The notes beneath the pieces are model-generated. The model worked only from the letters and a program-made list of their open reading frames with translations, was not told where the DNA came from and did not search any database. Below are positions 16,535 through 25,124 of a DNA stretch of 34,959 bases, in pieces. The stretch's first letter is position 1; the number at the start of each line of letters is the position of its first letter. Both the position numbers and the translations under genes were made by a program. The stretch is from positions 1 through 34,959 of the forward strand of contig JAKSBB010000756.1 of NCBI GenBank assembly GCA_022361315.1, written 5' to 3'. This DNA comes from Desulfobacterales bacterium (lineage in GTDB: Bacteria; Desulfobacterota; Desulfobacteria; Desulfobacterales; Desulfobacteraceae).

Positions 16535-17332
16535 ATGCGATCCGTTCTATATGGCAGGCATCTGACCCTGGTGGCCCTGACGGTGACCACCCAGGCTGCG
16601 GCGGGTCTTGCTGTTTTCAAAGTACTCAGGCTGTTGGCTGGTCACGGAGCCGGTGGTGTTGCTGACCTTGTGCTCCTCTTTATGCTCGCATTCTCCGGTG
16701 CCGTGGTGTCGGTATTCCACCTGGGGCACCCCCAAAAAATGGCCACCGCATTCATGAATTTACGCTCCTCCTGGCTCAGCAGGGAAGGGCTCCTCTTGTC
16801 CCTGTTTCTGGGGGTGTCGTTTTTCCAGATGGTGTTGGGGCTTTCCCATGGATTGTTTTTCAGCAGTTGCCTGGCCCTGGTTGGTATCGGGTTCCTGTTC
16901 ACCCAGGGGATGGTGTACGTGGTCCCGGGTTTTTCAGCCATGCGACATGGCGCGCCTGTGGTGCTGTTTTTCTTTTCAAGTCTGACCACGGGGATCTGCC
17001 TGTCCGCCTGGTTTGGGGATGCGGCCTGGCGTGAGCTGCTCGCCCGGATCGGATCCATGGTGTTTGCCTCCGGTTTTGTGGGGGGGCTGATGCTTCCCCT
17101 GATATGGAAATCCGGGACCGTTGTGGTGTCGGATACGGCCAGGGCCTGGGGGCGCTCCCCCCTGTACTACCTGTGGATGGGATTGGGATATGGGTTTCCA
17201 CTTTTGATTGTCTTTTCACTAAAGACACTGCCGGTGTGGCTGTGCCTGTTTGTCAGTGTTGCAGAATGCACGGGCCGGATCCTGTTTTTTACGCAAACCC
17301 GGCATACTTCTGATTACATCGGGCATTTGTAA
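16535..17332 (+). CDS. DmsC-family membrane anchor subunit
   Basis: A 265-residue integral membrane protein with eight hydrophobic segments, of the DMSO reductase anchor (DmsC) family. Family members bind menaquinol and pass electrons to the ferredoxin subunit. The family motif VFHLGHPQKMATAFMNLRSSWLSRE is visible in two adjoining pieces after the second membrane segment (VFHLGHP near 65, and NLRSSWLSRE). It ends with GHL and a TAA stop that also forms the first unit of a short tandem repeat. It is a little shorter than E. coli DmsC. With the catalytic subunit lacking Tat export, the soluble domains would sit on the cytoplasmic face. Confidence 0.87.
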   Translation: MRSVLYGRHLTLVALTVTTQAAAGLAVFKVLRLLAGHGAGGVADLVLLFMLAFSGAVVSVFHLGHPQKMATAFMNLRSSWLSREGLLLSLFLGVSFFQMVLGLSHGLFFSSCLALVGIGFLFTQGMVYVVPGFSAMRHGAPVVLFFFSSLTTGICLSAWFGDAAWRELLARIGSMVFASGFVGGLMLPLIWKSGTVVVSDTARAWGRSPLYYLWMGLGYGFPLLIVFSLKTLPVWLCLFVSVAECTGRILFFTQTRHTSDYIGHL

Positions 17333-17387
17333 AATGACCATCCCGGTCACTTGTAATAGTGACCATCCCGGGCATTTGTAAAATTTT
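17321..17387 (+). repeat. Three-unit tandem repeat between anchor and mttB genes
   Basis: Three imperfect units of 24, 25 and 18 bp start at 17321, 17345 and 17370. Each begins GG(G/T)CA(T/C)TTGTAA, and the first two end GACCATCCC. Unit one includes the last codons and stop of the anchor gene. Unit two contains a 7-bp hairpin, GGTCACT (17345-17351) with AGTGACC (17358-17364). It could moderate mRNA stability or translation of the mttB gene downstream. Confidence 0.7.
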
Positions 17388-17410
17388 AAGCTATAAAAGG
17401 AGAGGCGATT

Positions 17411-18832
17411 ATGCCGAACTTGATTACGAAAGAGCAAATCGAAACAATATATGGTCAGGCCGCAGAGGTATTGGCCACCGTCGGGGTTGAATTTGAGATG
17501 GAAAGCGCTCTGGCACTTTTCAGGACACACGGGTTCCGGGTAGAGGACAAACGGGTATATATTTCCCGGGACCTTCTGGACGACACCCTGAAGCTGATGC
17601 CTGCCCATACATATGAGGCCACAGGGACAAAACGGCTGGTTGCCGCCTCCCCCTTTTCCAATTCCCCCATGATCCTGGATGATGCCACCGGTGAAAGCCG
17701 GCGGGGAACTGTTGAGGATGCCGTCAGGATGTACCGGCTGGCCGAGACCTGTGAGCTGTATGAGACCGTGAACCCCGGGGTGGTGGATCCCGTGGACAAC
17801 GACAGTGAGGACCCATACATTTCCCAGATCGCCATGCTTTTGAAATACTCGGATAAATTTCCCAACCTCGGTCTGCGGGCCACCAGGTCCAATACCAGGA
17901 ACGGGGATGTCTACGGCAGCGCCAAAAGGGCCATACAACTGATCAAAGAAATTAAGGGAACCAATGACGGCCCTGTGATGGCCCAGGGAATCTGCCCGAA
18001 TCCCCCGCTGGCTTACGATGAGGAAAGCCTGATTAATCTGACGGTGCTTGTGGAGGAGGAACAGGATATCACCATCTTTCCCTGCACCCTCTCATACATG
18101 ACCGGCCCTGAAAGCCTGATGGGCATCGTCATCCATGATGTGGCCGTCTCCCTGGCCGGTGCCGTTTACGTTCAACTGCTCAAACCCGGTACACCGGTGG
18201 GGTTCAGCTGCTTTTCCACCATGACGGATATGCGCACCATGCAGCCCGTCTATGCCAGCCCGGAATACCTTAACGTTCAGATCATGTTTTACGAAGTCTG
18301 TCTCCACTTCGGCCTGAACTGCGCTGTGTGCGGCTGTTTTGCCGACGGTATTAAAAACGACTACCAGGGTGGATTTGAATCCTGTATGACCGCTATCGCC
18401 CCCTATTTCATGACGGAAGTGGACGAGATCTGGTGCTATCCCGGCCTCATGGCGGCCTTTGCCGGCGGCAGTTTTAACAAGATCATATTTGACGAGGAAC
18501 TGCTGATCAATTGCAACCGCCTGCTGCAGGGACTGAACCTGTCCTTTGATCCGAAACTGACGGAGAAACTGGCCAAAGCAGCGGAGACCCGGAGTTTTCT
18601 TGCCATCGGCGATGTGGGGATTTACAGGCAGGAACAACGGATTACCCCTGTGTTTAACAAAAAGGGGATCGATCCCAACGCTTCCGCTGCTTCCGCTGCT
18701 GCCCAGAGCCTTATCGATCTGAATGCGGAAAAAATCATAGAAAAACGGTGTGCATCATATGCGCTTCCCGAACGCAGCGAATCCCAACAGGCGTTGCTCC
18801 AGAAGTATCTTCCTTCCCAGTGTAAATATTAG
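17411..18832 (+). CDS. MttB-superfamily methyltransferase (non-pyrrolysine), second copy
   Basis: A 473-residue trimethylamine-methyltransferase-superfamily protein. It shares with the copy at 716 the same length, the N-terminal TKEQIETIYGQAAEVLATVGVEF-type helix, the central SLAGAVYVQLLKPGTPV run and the C-terminal DYQGGFESCM and KIIFDEELL blocks, but overall divergence looks large, so the substrates may differ. No in-frame amber codon is present. AAAAGGAGAGG precedes the ATG. It is the last gene of the run from 11707, 78 bp after the anchor gene with the repeat between them. Family chemistry predicts transfer of a methyl group from a quaternary or tertiary amine to a corrinoid protein, but no such protein is encoded in the window. 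Confidence 0.88.
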   Translation: MPNLITKEQIETIYGQAAEVLATVGVEFEMESALALFRTHGFRVEDKRVYISRDLLDDTLKLMPAHTYEATGTKRLVAASPFSNSPMILDDATGESRRGTVEDAVRMYRLAETCELYETVNPGVVDPVDNDSEDPYISQIAMLLKYSDKFPNLGLRATRSNTRNGDVYGSAKRAIQLIKEIKGTNDGPVMAQGICPNPPLAYDEESLINLTVLVEEEQDITIFPCTLSYMTGPESLMGIVIHDVAVSLAGAVYVQLLKPGTPVGFSCFSTMTDMRTMQPVYASPEYLNVQIMFYEVCLHFGLNCAVCGCFADGIKNDYQGGFESCMTAIAPYFMTEVDEIWCYPGLMAAFAGGSFNKIIFDEELLINCNRLLQGLNLSFDPKLTEKLAKAAETRSFLAIGDVGIYRQEQRITPVFNKKGIDPNASAASAAAQSLIDLNAEKIIEKRCASYALPERSESQQALLQKYLPSQCKY

Positions 18833-18847
18833 AGATTCCCTCGGCGC

Positions 18848-19552
18848 TTACCATTCGATCAGGCGGCGGTCCCGGAAGAATCCTCCGGTGGGGCCGTCAT
18901 CCGGAAGTGTTGCCAGCCATACCGGTGTCTCCGCCCCCTTCTCAGGGGACCGGGTTGCCATCTGGCCCCCCATTCGGGTGCGGACCCATCCCGGGCAGGC
19001 GGCATTGATTTTGACCTGACGGCCCAGGGCCGGTGCGAAGGACAGGGTTAATGCGTTGAGCGCCGCTTTACTGACCGCATAGGCCGTGGGGCCGGCGAGT
19101 CCTTGGTCAAAGGCCCCCCAGCCGGAGGAAACATTGACAATCCGCCCCCAGCCCCGGGCTTTCATGCCGGGGCCCAGTTCACGGATCAGGGCAAAGGGAG
19201 AGATCGTGTTGACGGCCAGGGAGGCGGTCAGATCATTTGCGGTAATTTCCAGGGCGGACCCGGGGAGCATGATCCCCGCGTTGTTCACCAGTATATCAAT
19301 GGGGCCGTGTTCGGCTTCAATGGTTTTTACCTGTGCCCCGGCAAGGGCCGGGTCGGAAAGGTTCAGAACCACGCCGATGGTATCCCTGCCAATCTTCACG
19401 GAGGCTTCCTGTGCCGCTTCACCGGCGCGGACACAGGCCAGCACCCGGATGTTATCCTTTGATGCAAGCGCTTTGGCAATGGATAATCCGATTCCCCGGT
19501 TGGCACCGGTGACCAGGGCGGTTTTTTTCATGGTTTCAGCTTTAATCATCAT
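18848..19552 (-). CDS. SDR-family oxidoreductase
   Basis: A 234-residue short-chain dehydrogenase/reductase. The cofactor motif TGANRGIG lies near residues 15-22, NNAG near 87-90, and the catalytic YAVSK follows NVSSGWGAFDQG. AAGGAG precedes the paired ATG codons at 19552 and 19549. A start at 19531 is less well supported. It faces the MttB gene convergently with only 15 bp between stops, and has its own promoter region at 19553-19773. No specific substrate can be named. It is not closely similar to the SDR at 2143, which has an altered glycine motif. Confidence 0.85.
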   Translation of the reverse strand: MMIKAETMKKTALVTGANRGIGLSIAKALASKDNIRVLACVRAGEAAQEASVKIGRDTIGVVLNLSDPALAGAQVKTIEAEHGPIDILVNNAGIMLPGSALEITANDLTASLAVNTISPFALIRELGPGMKARGWGRIVNVSSGWGAFDQGLAGPTAYAVSKAALNALTLSFAPALGRQVKINAACPGWVRTRMGGQMATRSPEKGAETPVWLATLPDDGPTGGFFRDRRLIEW

Positions 19553-19773
19553 GATCTCCTTTTGATGGTCCGATGAAGAGTATAGCCTGACGCGGTGGTA
19601 AAAGATTGTACCGGGGTATTGATTTTTTGAAGATTATTGCTGTGTTTGCACCAATGCCCGAAAGGCGCTGAGGGTAAGCCCCTGGTATTAAAGCGCTGTA
19701 GAATCTATCGGTGGCGGTTTGCTTAAGGGCAATGCCTATTGCTTCCGGTAAGCGGGATGTGCATAATAGGGAT

Positions 19774-22395
19774 ATGCCTGATTTACAAAAACCAAAATCC
19801 TCAGGAGAAGATCAAGATGTTAAAACGGTTTTTGAGGCAAATCTGAAATTCTTAGACCTTTTTCTCGTTAAAAATTTAATATCCGAAACACAATTTAACC
19901 AGTGTAAAACTGCACTGAGTAAACGGTTTGGGCAGGGTGAACAACAATACCTGGATCTGCTGCCGGAATTGACGGAGTTGATTCAGCCCGAATTGTTGCA
20001 CAAAACCTGTTATAAATATAATCAAATCATACTCAGATTGTCCCTGCAGTTTTTGAAAAACACATTACGCCAGCAAATCCAGGACCACCCCGATGCGGCC
20101 GGCAAAGAAGAACTCAAAGCCGCATTAAGTGAACTTGATCCGTTTTATTCCGACTTTCTGGATGAGATAACCCGGAATTACCTGGCCCGAAAGTGCTGTT
20201 GTGTTGACCTGATGATGCTGGAGAAAAACATCATCGATTCGTCTCAACTCAGGTTTCTTCACGGCAATGCCATTCACCTTGAGATCAAGGCCATGGATAA
20301 AAAATTCGGAGAACTTGCCGTCACCAACAGGTTTGCCACGAAGCAGGGTATAAGAAGCGCGCTGTCAGAGCAGACCCGCCGCTATCTTGACACGGGAAAA
20401 AATCATATCATTGGCGATATCCTGGTGGAACGCAGGGAGATGACACCTCAGATTCGGGATGACATTCTCCTGCTTCAGAATCGCTTTCCGGATGATGCCT
20501 GGGAACGGTCCCTTAGGGAGGCTGTGGGCTCTTTTATTGAACAAAAGGAAAAAAGCGCCCTTTTCGGTGCATTGGTGATTCGGGAACAATTACTGGATGA
20601 AGCCAGTGTCATCAGCGCCCTGAAACAGCAGAGTCTGGAACGGATCGCCTATGAAAGAAAAGTGAGAGACGCGGAGAACGAAGATCCCCCGGCGGATGGG
20701 GCATCTTTCCCTTCGGCAAATTCCGGGATTCAACCCCCCCGCAGGATTCAGCCTCCCCGGTGGATCGGTGATATCCTGGTTGAGGATTACGGTCTTTCCG
20801 AGTCCGGCCGAAAACGGGTACTCACCCTACAGATGGGTCAGAGAATTGAAATCATAAATCTTAAATTTGGTGTTGCTCTGGACGGTGCACAAAAAGAGTT
20901 GATAGAGGCGTTGGACCAGATGTTTGTGAGCCTTTACACTGAAAACAGGCTTCAGGCTGTTTTAAGGGTGGAAAGAGAGATTCCGGATACCCTGACCACC
21001 ACCAATATCGTACTTTGGCTCTACCATAAAAAGGTGACCCACGGCATTGTTTCATCAGCCATCCGAAAACTGGCTGAGAACAGGGTTAAACCCGGAGAAA
21101 AAATTGTTGTGGCCCAGGGTACTGCGCCGATTCCTGACAGGTCTTTGACCACACAACTATTTATGAAAGTCCCCGGGTTTTCAGGTCCGGCAATTGTGAA
21201 GAAGGATGATATTCTTGTCAAACTTGAACGTCAGCCCGGGGAATCGGGTGTGAATGTCAACCATTGCTATATTTCACCGCCGGTAATCCCTTCTCCCTTG
21301 AATGCCGGCATCAATGTGCGCCGGATGAACAACGAGTTTTTCGCTGAATGCGACGGTGCTGTATCTGTTTCCCCCAGAGGGACAGTGGACATTTCAACCA
21401 CGGTGGATATCCCCGGTGATTTAGACGAAAACAGTCCGGTAATTGATCATGATTGCGACGTTCGTGTGCGGAAACGGGTATTGGTAGATATCTGCGTCAC
21501 ATGTCGTGATTTTAAAGCCGTTGAATTCAGAGGCAGATTGATATCCCGGGGAGAGGTGGGGGTTGACGCCTGGGTAAGGGGCGCTGAAATTTCAGCCCGG
21601 GGCGTTATCAATCTGGCCGGGGTTTCCGGCGCCAGGGTCACCGGCAACCGGGATGTTTTAATTAACGGGGCGAAATCAACGAAAGATGAAGAAACTTTCG
21701 CTGTCAGAGAGAGTATAATTATCTGTCAGGGCTCCTGTATCGTCAGCGGTCTTAATGTCGACGCGTCTGTGCTTAGTGCAGGGGAAAAAATCATTCTCAG
21801 AAATACAAGGGTGGGCAGAGATTGCCGGCTGGTGGCCGGAGATACACCTGACATATACCCGCTGAAAGAAGAATTGAAGGCGAAAGATCACGAGTTTCAA
21901 AATGCTTTAGATGATATCAGAGCCTTCCAGAAAGAGATGCAGTTCATCTATTCCGGTATTAGTGAGATGGATTTTACGGCTCTGGACCAGCAGATCAGTA
22001 CGTTGAATTCCAAGATGCCGAAAACCAAATCCGATATTGATCAACTTCGCGAACTGAAAAAGCAGCGCCGCCAGTTGGAGAAGGACAAGGGTGAGTTTTA
22101 TAATAAACACGGCAATACTCTCTTAATTCTGTCAAAAAAGATTTCTTTTGCCAAATACAAGGTCAAAACCCTTGAAGAAGAGAATCAAATATTGGAGAAA
22201 CAGATTCAAAAGATGTACAAAGGGAAACACAGTCTTAGGGAAATTGACGCCCGTAAAGCAGTCCTGACAAAAGGGGTAACCCTTGAATTTCCCCAGGCCA
22301 GTCTGACCCTTGACAGTGATTCAAGCGGGTCGGTATTTCGTGAGGAATTCTGCAGCGTTGAGAAAAAATTCAAAGTCAAGAAGTACAAATGGTAG
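19774..22395 (+). CDS. FapA (DUF342) protein with tandem GDILVE-type repeats
   Basis: An 873-residue protein from the ATG at 19774. An upstream GTG at 19711 would add 21 residues; neither has a strong ribosome site. The N-terminal third carries four similar modules at about residues 178-200, 213-235, 264-286 and 331-353. Their pattern is (I/F)G(D/E/A)(I/L)(L/A)V followed by a hydrophobic, a helix and AL..Q, like the N-terminal repeats of MshE/GspE ATPases. A degenerate copy is near 27-50. The FapA domain follows, with hydrophobic beta-helix-like repeats from about 540 to 720, then a coiled coil. FapA proteins were named for flagellar assembly, but no flagellar gene is nearby. Related to the protein at 29843. 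Confidence 0.82.
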   Translation: MPDLQKPKSSGEDQDVKTVFEANLKFLDLFLVKNLISETQFNQCKTALSKRFGQGEQQYLDLLPELTELIQPELLHKTCYKYNQIILRLSLQFLKNTLRQQIQDHPDAAGKEELKAALSELDPFYSDFLDEITRNYLARKCCCVDLMMLEKNIIDSSQLRFLHGNAIHLEIKAMDKKFGELAVTNRFATKQGIRSALSEQTRRYLDTGKNHIIGDILVERREMTPQIRDDILLLQNRFPDDAWERSLREAVGSFIEQKEKSALFGALVIREQLLDEASVISALKQQSLERIAYERKVRDAENEDPPADGASFPSANSGIQPPRRIQPPRWIGDILVEDYGLSESGRKRVLTLQMGQRIEIINLKFGVALDGAQKELIEALDQMFVSLYTENRLQAVLRVEREIPDTLTTTNIVLWLYHKKVTHGIVSSAIRKLAENRVKPGEKIVVAQGTAPIPDRSLTTQLFMKVPGFSGPAIVKKDDILVKLERQPGESGVNVNHCYISPPVIPSPLNAGINVRRMNNEFFAECDGAVSVSPRGTVDISTTVDIPGDLDENSPVIDHDCDVRVRKRVLVDICVTCRDFKAVEFRGRLISRGEVGVDAWVRGAEISARGVINLAGVSGARVTGNRDVLINGAKSTKDEETFAVRESIIICQGSCIVSGLNVDASVLSAGEKIILRNTRVGRDCRLVAGDTPDIYPLKEELKAKDHEFQNALDDIRAFQKEMQFIYSGISEMDFTALDQQISTLNSKMPKTKSDIDQLRELKKQRRQLEKDKGEFYNKHGNTLLILSKKISFAKYKVKTLEEENQILEKQIQKMYKGKHSLREIDARKAVLTKGVTLEFPQASLTLDSDSSGSVFREEFCSVEKKFKVKKYKW

Positions 22396-22421
22396 ATGGC
22401 TCTTGCACGAAAGTACGCCTG

Positions 22422-23306
22422 TTATTGGAGAGATGTCCGAAAGGCTTTGGGGGTAAGCCCCAGGTGTTGCTTGAACACCCGGCTGAAGTGGGCCTGATCG
22501 GCGAATCCGCAATCCAGGGCAATCTCGATGAGGGGCGTATTGGTTTGCGATAGTCGTTTCTTGGCCTGTTCCACCCGGTAGGTCATGACAAAATTCATGG
22601 GGCTCTGCCCGATGGTTCGCTTGAACAGCCGTGAGAAATGGGAGGGGCTCAGTGCCGCAACCGACGCCAGATCCTCCAGGGAGATGGTCTCGGGGTACCG
22701 GTCTGCCACAAAATCCAGAACCTGTTTATAATGGCGGGCGGTGAAACCTTTGGTAAAGGCGATTTCTTCATCGGTGCGGTCCCCGTATTTTTGGATGAGC
22801 TTCACCAGAAATACCCGGGCCAGGGATTCGAACAGAACCTGGGAGCCCACGTCTTTTTCAAGGAGTGCGTCCCGAAGCATCACACCGGCCTGGCAGATAT
22901 CCGGATCCTTAAACAATGGCAGGTTTTGAAGCTGGGAACCGGTGAGCAGCACCCCGACTTCACTTTGGGCGAACCGCTGGAGCTTTGCAGGTTCCAGGGT
23001 GATGACAATCACCTTGGATCTGGCATGCCATCGCCAGCCGGACCTGACTCCGGCCGGCGTCACCACAATTTCATCCTTGTAAAAGGTAAAATCCCGATGT
23101 TCGCCGTCCCTGAAGTTTTCAAGACGGTGGGGAATTTCCTGGAGGTTCAATATGACGTGGTGCTGATCGAAAATTTCGGCCGGCATTTCACCGGGCTCGG
23201 CTTCGAAGTATTCCAGGGTGAGCAGGTCCGCTGCCAGGGGGCGTGCCGCCACTGTGCTGTCCAGCAGCGGTGGTGACGGATAGATGTCCTGGTAGCGGAT
23301 GCCCAT
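22422..23306 (-). CDS. AraC-family transcriptional regulator
   Basis: A 294-residue regulator. The N-terminal ~180 residues look like a cupin-type sensing domain. The C-terminal ~100 residues form the two helix-turn-helix units of the AraC family, with SLEDLASVAALSPSHFSRLF and PLIEIALDCGFADQAHFSRVFK as the two recognition units and GLTPKAFR at the end. It starts 9 bp downstream of a flavin-reductase-like gene on the same strand and probably is co-transcribed with it, so control of that small operon is likely. The effector is unknown. Confidence 0.9.
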   Translation of the reverse strand: MGIRYQDIYPSPPLLDSTVAARPLAADLLTLEYFEAEPGEMPAEIFDQHHVILNLQEIPHRLENFRDGEHRDFTFYKDEIVVTPAGVRSGWRWHARSKVIVITLEPAKLQRFAQSEVGVLLTGSQLQNLPLFKDPDICQAGVMLRDALLEKDVGSQVLFESLARVFLVKLIQKYGDRTDEEIAFTKGFTARHYKQVLDFVADRYPETISLEDLASVAALSPSHFSRLFKRTIGQSPMNFVMTYRVEQAKKRLSQTNTPLIEIALDCGFADQAHFSRVFKQHLGLTPKAFRTSLQ

Positions 23307-23315
23307 CTCTTTGAA

Positions 23316-23885
23316 TTACCCGAATTTTTTGCCCGAATCAAATCCCCTGCCGACGACTTCACCCAGTGACCAGTATTCCCGGATACCGTGGCCGTAGACA
23401 AAGGGTGCTACCTTTTCCATCATGGGCAGATTCTTATCGTTGAGGATCTCTTCATCAGCCTTGATGTCCATGATTTCGCCAACGAATTGGGTATGGAGGC
23501 CGATTTCATGGGTATGGATGACCCTGCACTCCAGAATCAGCGGAAATTCGTCCACATAGGGGGCATCCACCTTATCCGAGGCCACCGGTGTCAGGCCGGT
23601 ATCGGTGAACTTGTTTGTGCGTTTGCCCGAAACCATACCGAAATAGTCGGTTTCGGCCAGGTGGGTTACGGAAGGGATGTTGATGGTGTAGGCCCCTCTC
23701 TCCATGATATTCCCGTAAGTGTAGGTGGCTTTGCGCAGGGAAATGGTTACCGCTGCAGGCTTGGAGCAACAGATGCCGCCCCAGGCAATGGTCATGATGT
23801 TGGGGCGGTCTTTTTCATCGTAACTGCCGACGCACCACACCGGATTGGGATAGGCCAGGGTATCTGGGCCAATGGATTTTTTCAT
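23316..23885 (-). CDS. Flavin-reductase-like FMN-binding protein
   Basis: A 189-residue protein of the flavin reductase-like split-barrel family. The start at 23885 follows AAGGAGACACCC; the longer frame to 23936 has no such site. Recognisable blocks are PNPVWCVGSYDEKDRPNIMT, ISLRKATYTYGNI, AYTINIPSV, and TDYFGMVSGKRTNKF, typical of the DIM6/NTAB-type flavoproteins common in anaerobes. Such proteins bind FMN and pass electrons to oxygen, iron or other acceptors. It forms a probable two-gene operon with the AraC regulator. A second member of the same family is at 26994. Confidence 0.87.
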   Translation of the reverse strand: MKKSIGPDTLAYPNPVWCVGSYDEKDRPNIMTIAWGGICCSKPAAVTISLRKATYTYGNIMERGAYTINIPSVTHLAETDYFGMVSGKRTNKFTDTGLTPVASDKVDAPYVDEFPLILECRVIHTHEIGLHTQFVGEIMDIKADEEILNDKNLPMMEKVAPFVYGHGIREYWSLGEVVGRGFDSGKKFG

Positions 23886-23966
23886 GGGTGTCTCCTTAAT
23901 TTGATTTATAGTGACATGATATGTTGAGATTTTCAAACGGTGATTACGGGTAAGGGCGTCTCAAAT

Positions 23967-24944
23967 CTACAAAACGGCCACGATCTTACCTTTGACATGG
24001 CGCCGGGATATTCGGGTTAATGCTTCAGGTACGGATGCCAGGTCAACGGTTTCAGTGAGCAGGGTGGCGAGTTTGCCTTCCCGGACCATGGTGATGAGTT
24101 CTTCACCCATGGCAGCCAGGTCGGCCTGGGCGTTTCGGCCCCCGTTCAGGTGGGCGGACCCCAGGGCAATTTCGTGGACGGACACGGCTTTGGTGAACGG
24201 TGTCAACCGGCTGATATCCGGCAGGCCCACCACGGATGCCAGGTGTCCCCCGTGGGCAAGGAGGTCCAAATCCCGGGTGGCAGAGGCCTCGTCAATGGTA
24301 TTGATGATGACATCCGCTCCATTTTGATCGGTGAGTGCCATCACCCGTGAATGCAGGTCTTCATTTTTATAGTCAATGGCATGGTGGGCGCCAAGGTTTT
24401 TCACATGATCGAAGTTTCCTTCGGAACAGGTGGTGAGCACCCGGGTGTTGAGATGACGGGCCAGTTGAACGGCGAATCCGCCGACACCGCCGGCACCGCC
24501 GTGGACCAGAACGGTGGACCCTGATCTGACGGGAATTCTGCGGCTTAAAATCTGCCAGGCGGTATATCCGGCACAGGGAATTGCTGCGGCATCTTCAAAG
24601 GTGACACCGTCGGGAATCCGGGTCACGATATGGGCCGGGGCGGTTGTATATTCCGCATACCCGCCGGGTTTGGATAAATCACCGTGATAGAAAACACGGT
24701 CTCCGGGCTGCCACCCGGTCACCGATTCCCCCACACGTGCCACGACACCGGCCACATCTAATCCCAGAATATGGGGCCATTGCCAGGTGGGGAAACCCAT
24801 CGCAGCGGTCTTGTAATCCACCGGATTCAACCCCACGGCTGCCACATTTACAAGGACATCGTCCGGAGACGGTATCGGCTCCGGGTGCTCGGCCAACTTC
24901 AAGGTACCGGGGGCACCGGTTGTTTCTAAAATCAAAGCTTTCAT
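23967..24944 (-). CDS. MDR-family zinc-type alcohol dehydrogenase / quinone reductase
   Basis: A 325-residue medium-chain dehydrogenase/reductase. The GroES-like N-terminal half has NPVDYKTAAMGFP and HILGLDVAGVVARVG. The Rossmann half has VHGGAGGVGGFAVQLARHLN, a nucleotide-binding loop, and ends with SRRHVKGKIVAVL. The catalytic-zinc cysteine of classical alcohol dehydrogenases is not evident, so a zinc-less NADPH:quinone or enone reductase is the better guess. Its promoter carries a MarR-type operator shared with marR and the flavin reductase at 26994, which fits a role in handling reactive quinones or electrophiles. Confidence 0.87.
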   Translation of the reverse strand: MKALILETTGAPGTLKLAEHPEPIPSPDDVLVNVAAVGLNPVDYKTAAMGFPTWQWPHILGLDVAGVVARVGESVTGWQPGDRVFYHGDLSKPGGYAEYTTAPAHIVTRIPDGVTFEDAAAIPCAGYTAWQILSRRIPVRSGSTVLVHGGAGGVGGFAVQLARHLNTRVLTTCSEGNFDHVKNLGAHHAIDYKNEDLHSRVMALTDQNGADVIINTIDEASATRDLDLLAHGGHLASVVGLPDISRLTPFTKAVSVHEIALGSAHLNGGRNAQADLAAMGEELITMVREGKLATLLTETVDLASVPEALTRISRRHVKGKIVAVL

Positions 24945-24966
24945 TGGAAATTTCCTCTGTAATTTA

Positions 24967-24980
24967 GTTGTGCATACAAA
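24967..24980. promoter_or_regulatory. MarR-type operator upstream of MDR dehydrogenase
   Basis: GTTGTGCATACAAA matches the TTTGT-N4-ACAAA palindrome found at 28082 and 27603, with one arm mismatch. It overlaps the -10 box TAATTT (24978-24983). The -35 TTGACA is at 25000-25005, spaced by 16 bp. The layout fits repression by the nearby MarR protein. Confidence 0.65.
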
Positions 24981-25062
24981 TTAGATCCTTGCCTTCCGAT
25001 GTCAAGGTGTGTTTTAAAATAACCAAATGCGGTTATACGGATTCCACGTTTGGATAGCCGGC

Positions 25063-25091
25063 TTGAATCCGGTGGGCAAGGCGTGTAATCT
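25063..25091 (+). promoter_or_regulatory. Sigma-70-type promoter for sixA
   Basis: TTGAAT (25063-25068), a 17-bp spacer and TAATCT (25086-25091) precede sixA by about 35 bp. The gene has a strong ribosome site, AAAGGAGAAAG, before the ATG. Confidence 0.45.
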
Positions 25092-25124
25092 GGACGCTGA
25101 ATTATACAGGAAAGGAGAAAGCAT

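Noticed and set aside
17321..17387. The tandem repeat as a CRISPR array
   Set aside because: Only three imperfect units stand directly next to each other with no spacers, and no cas genes are present.
716..18832. Pyrrolysine-encoding mttB genes
   Set aside because: Both MttB-like frames run to full family length with no in-frame amber codon, and no pyl genes are in the window.
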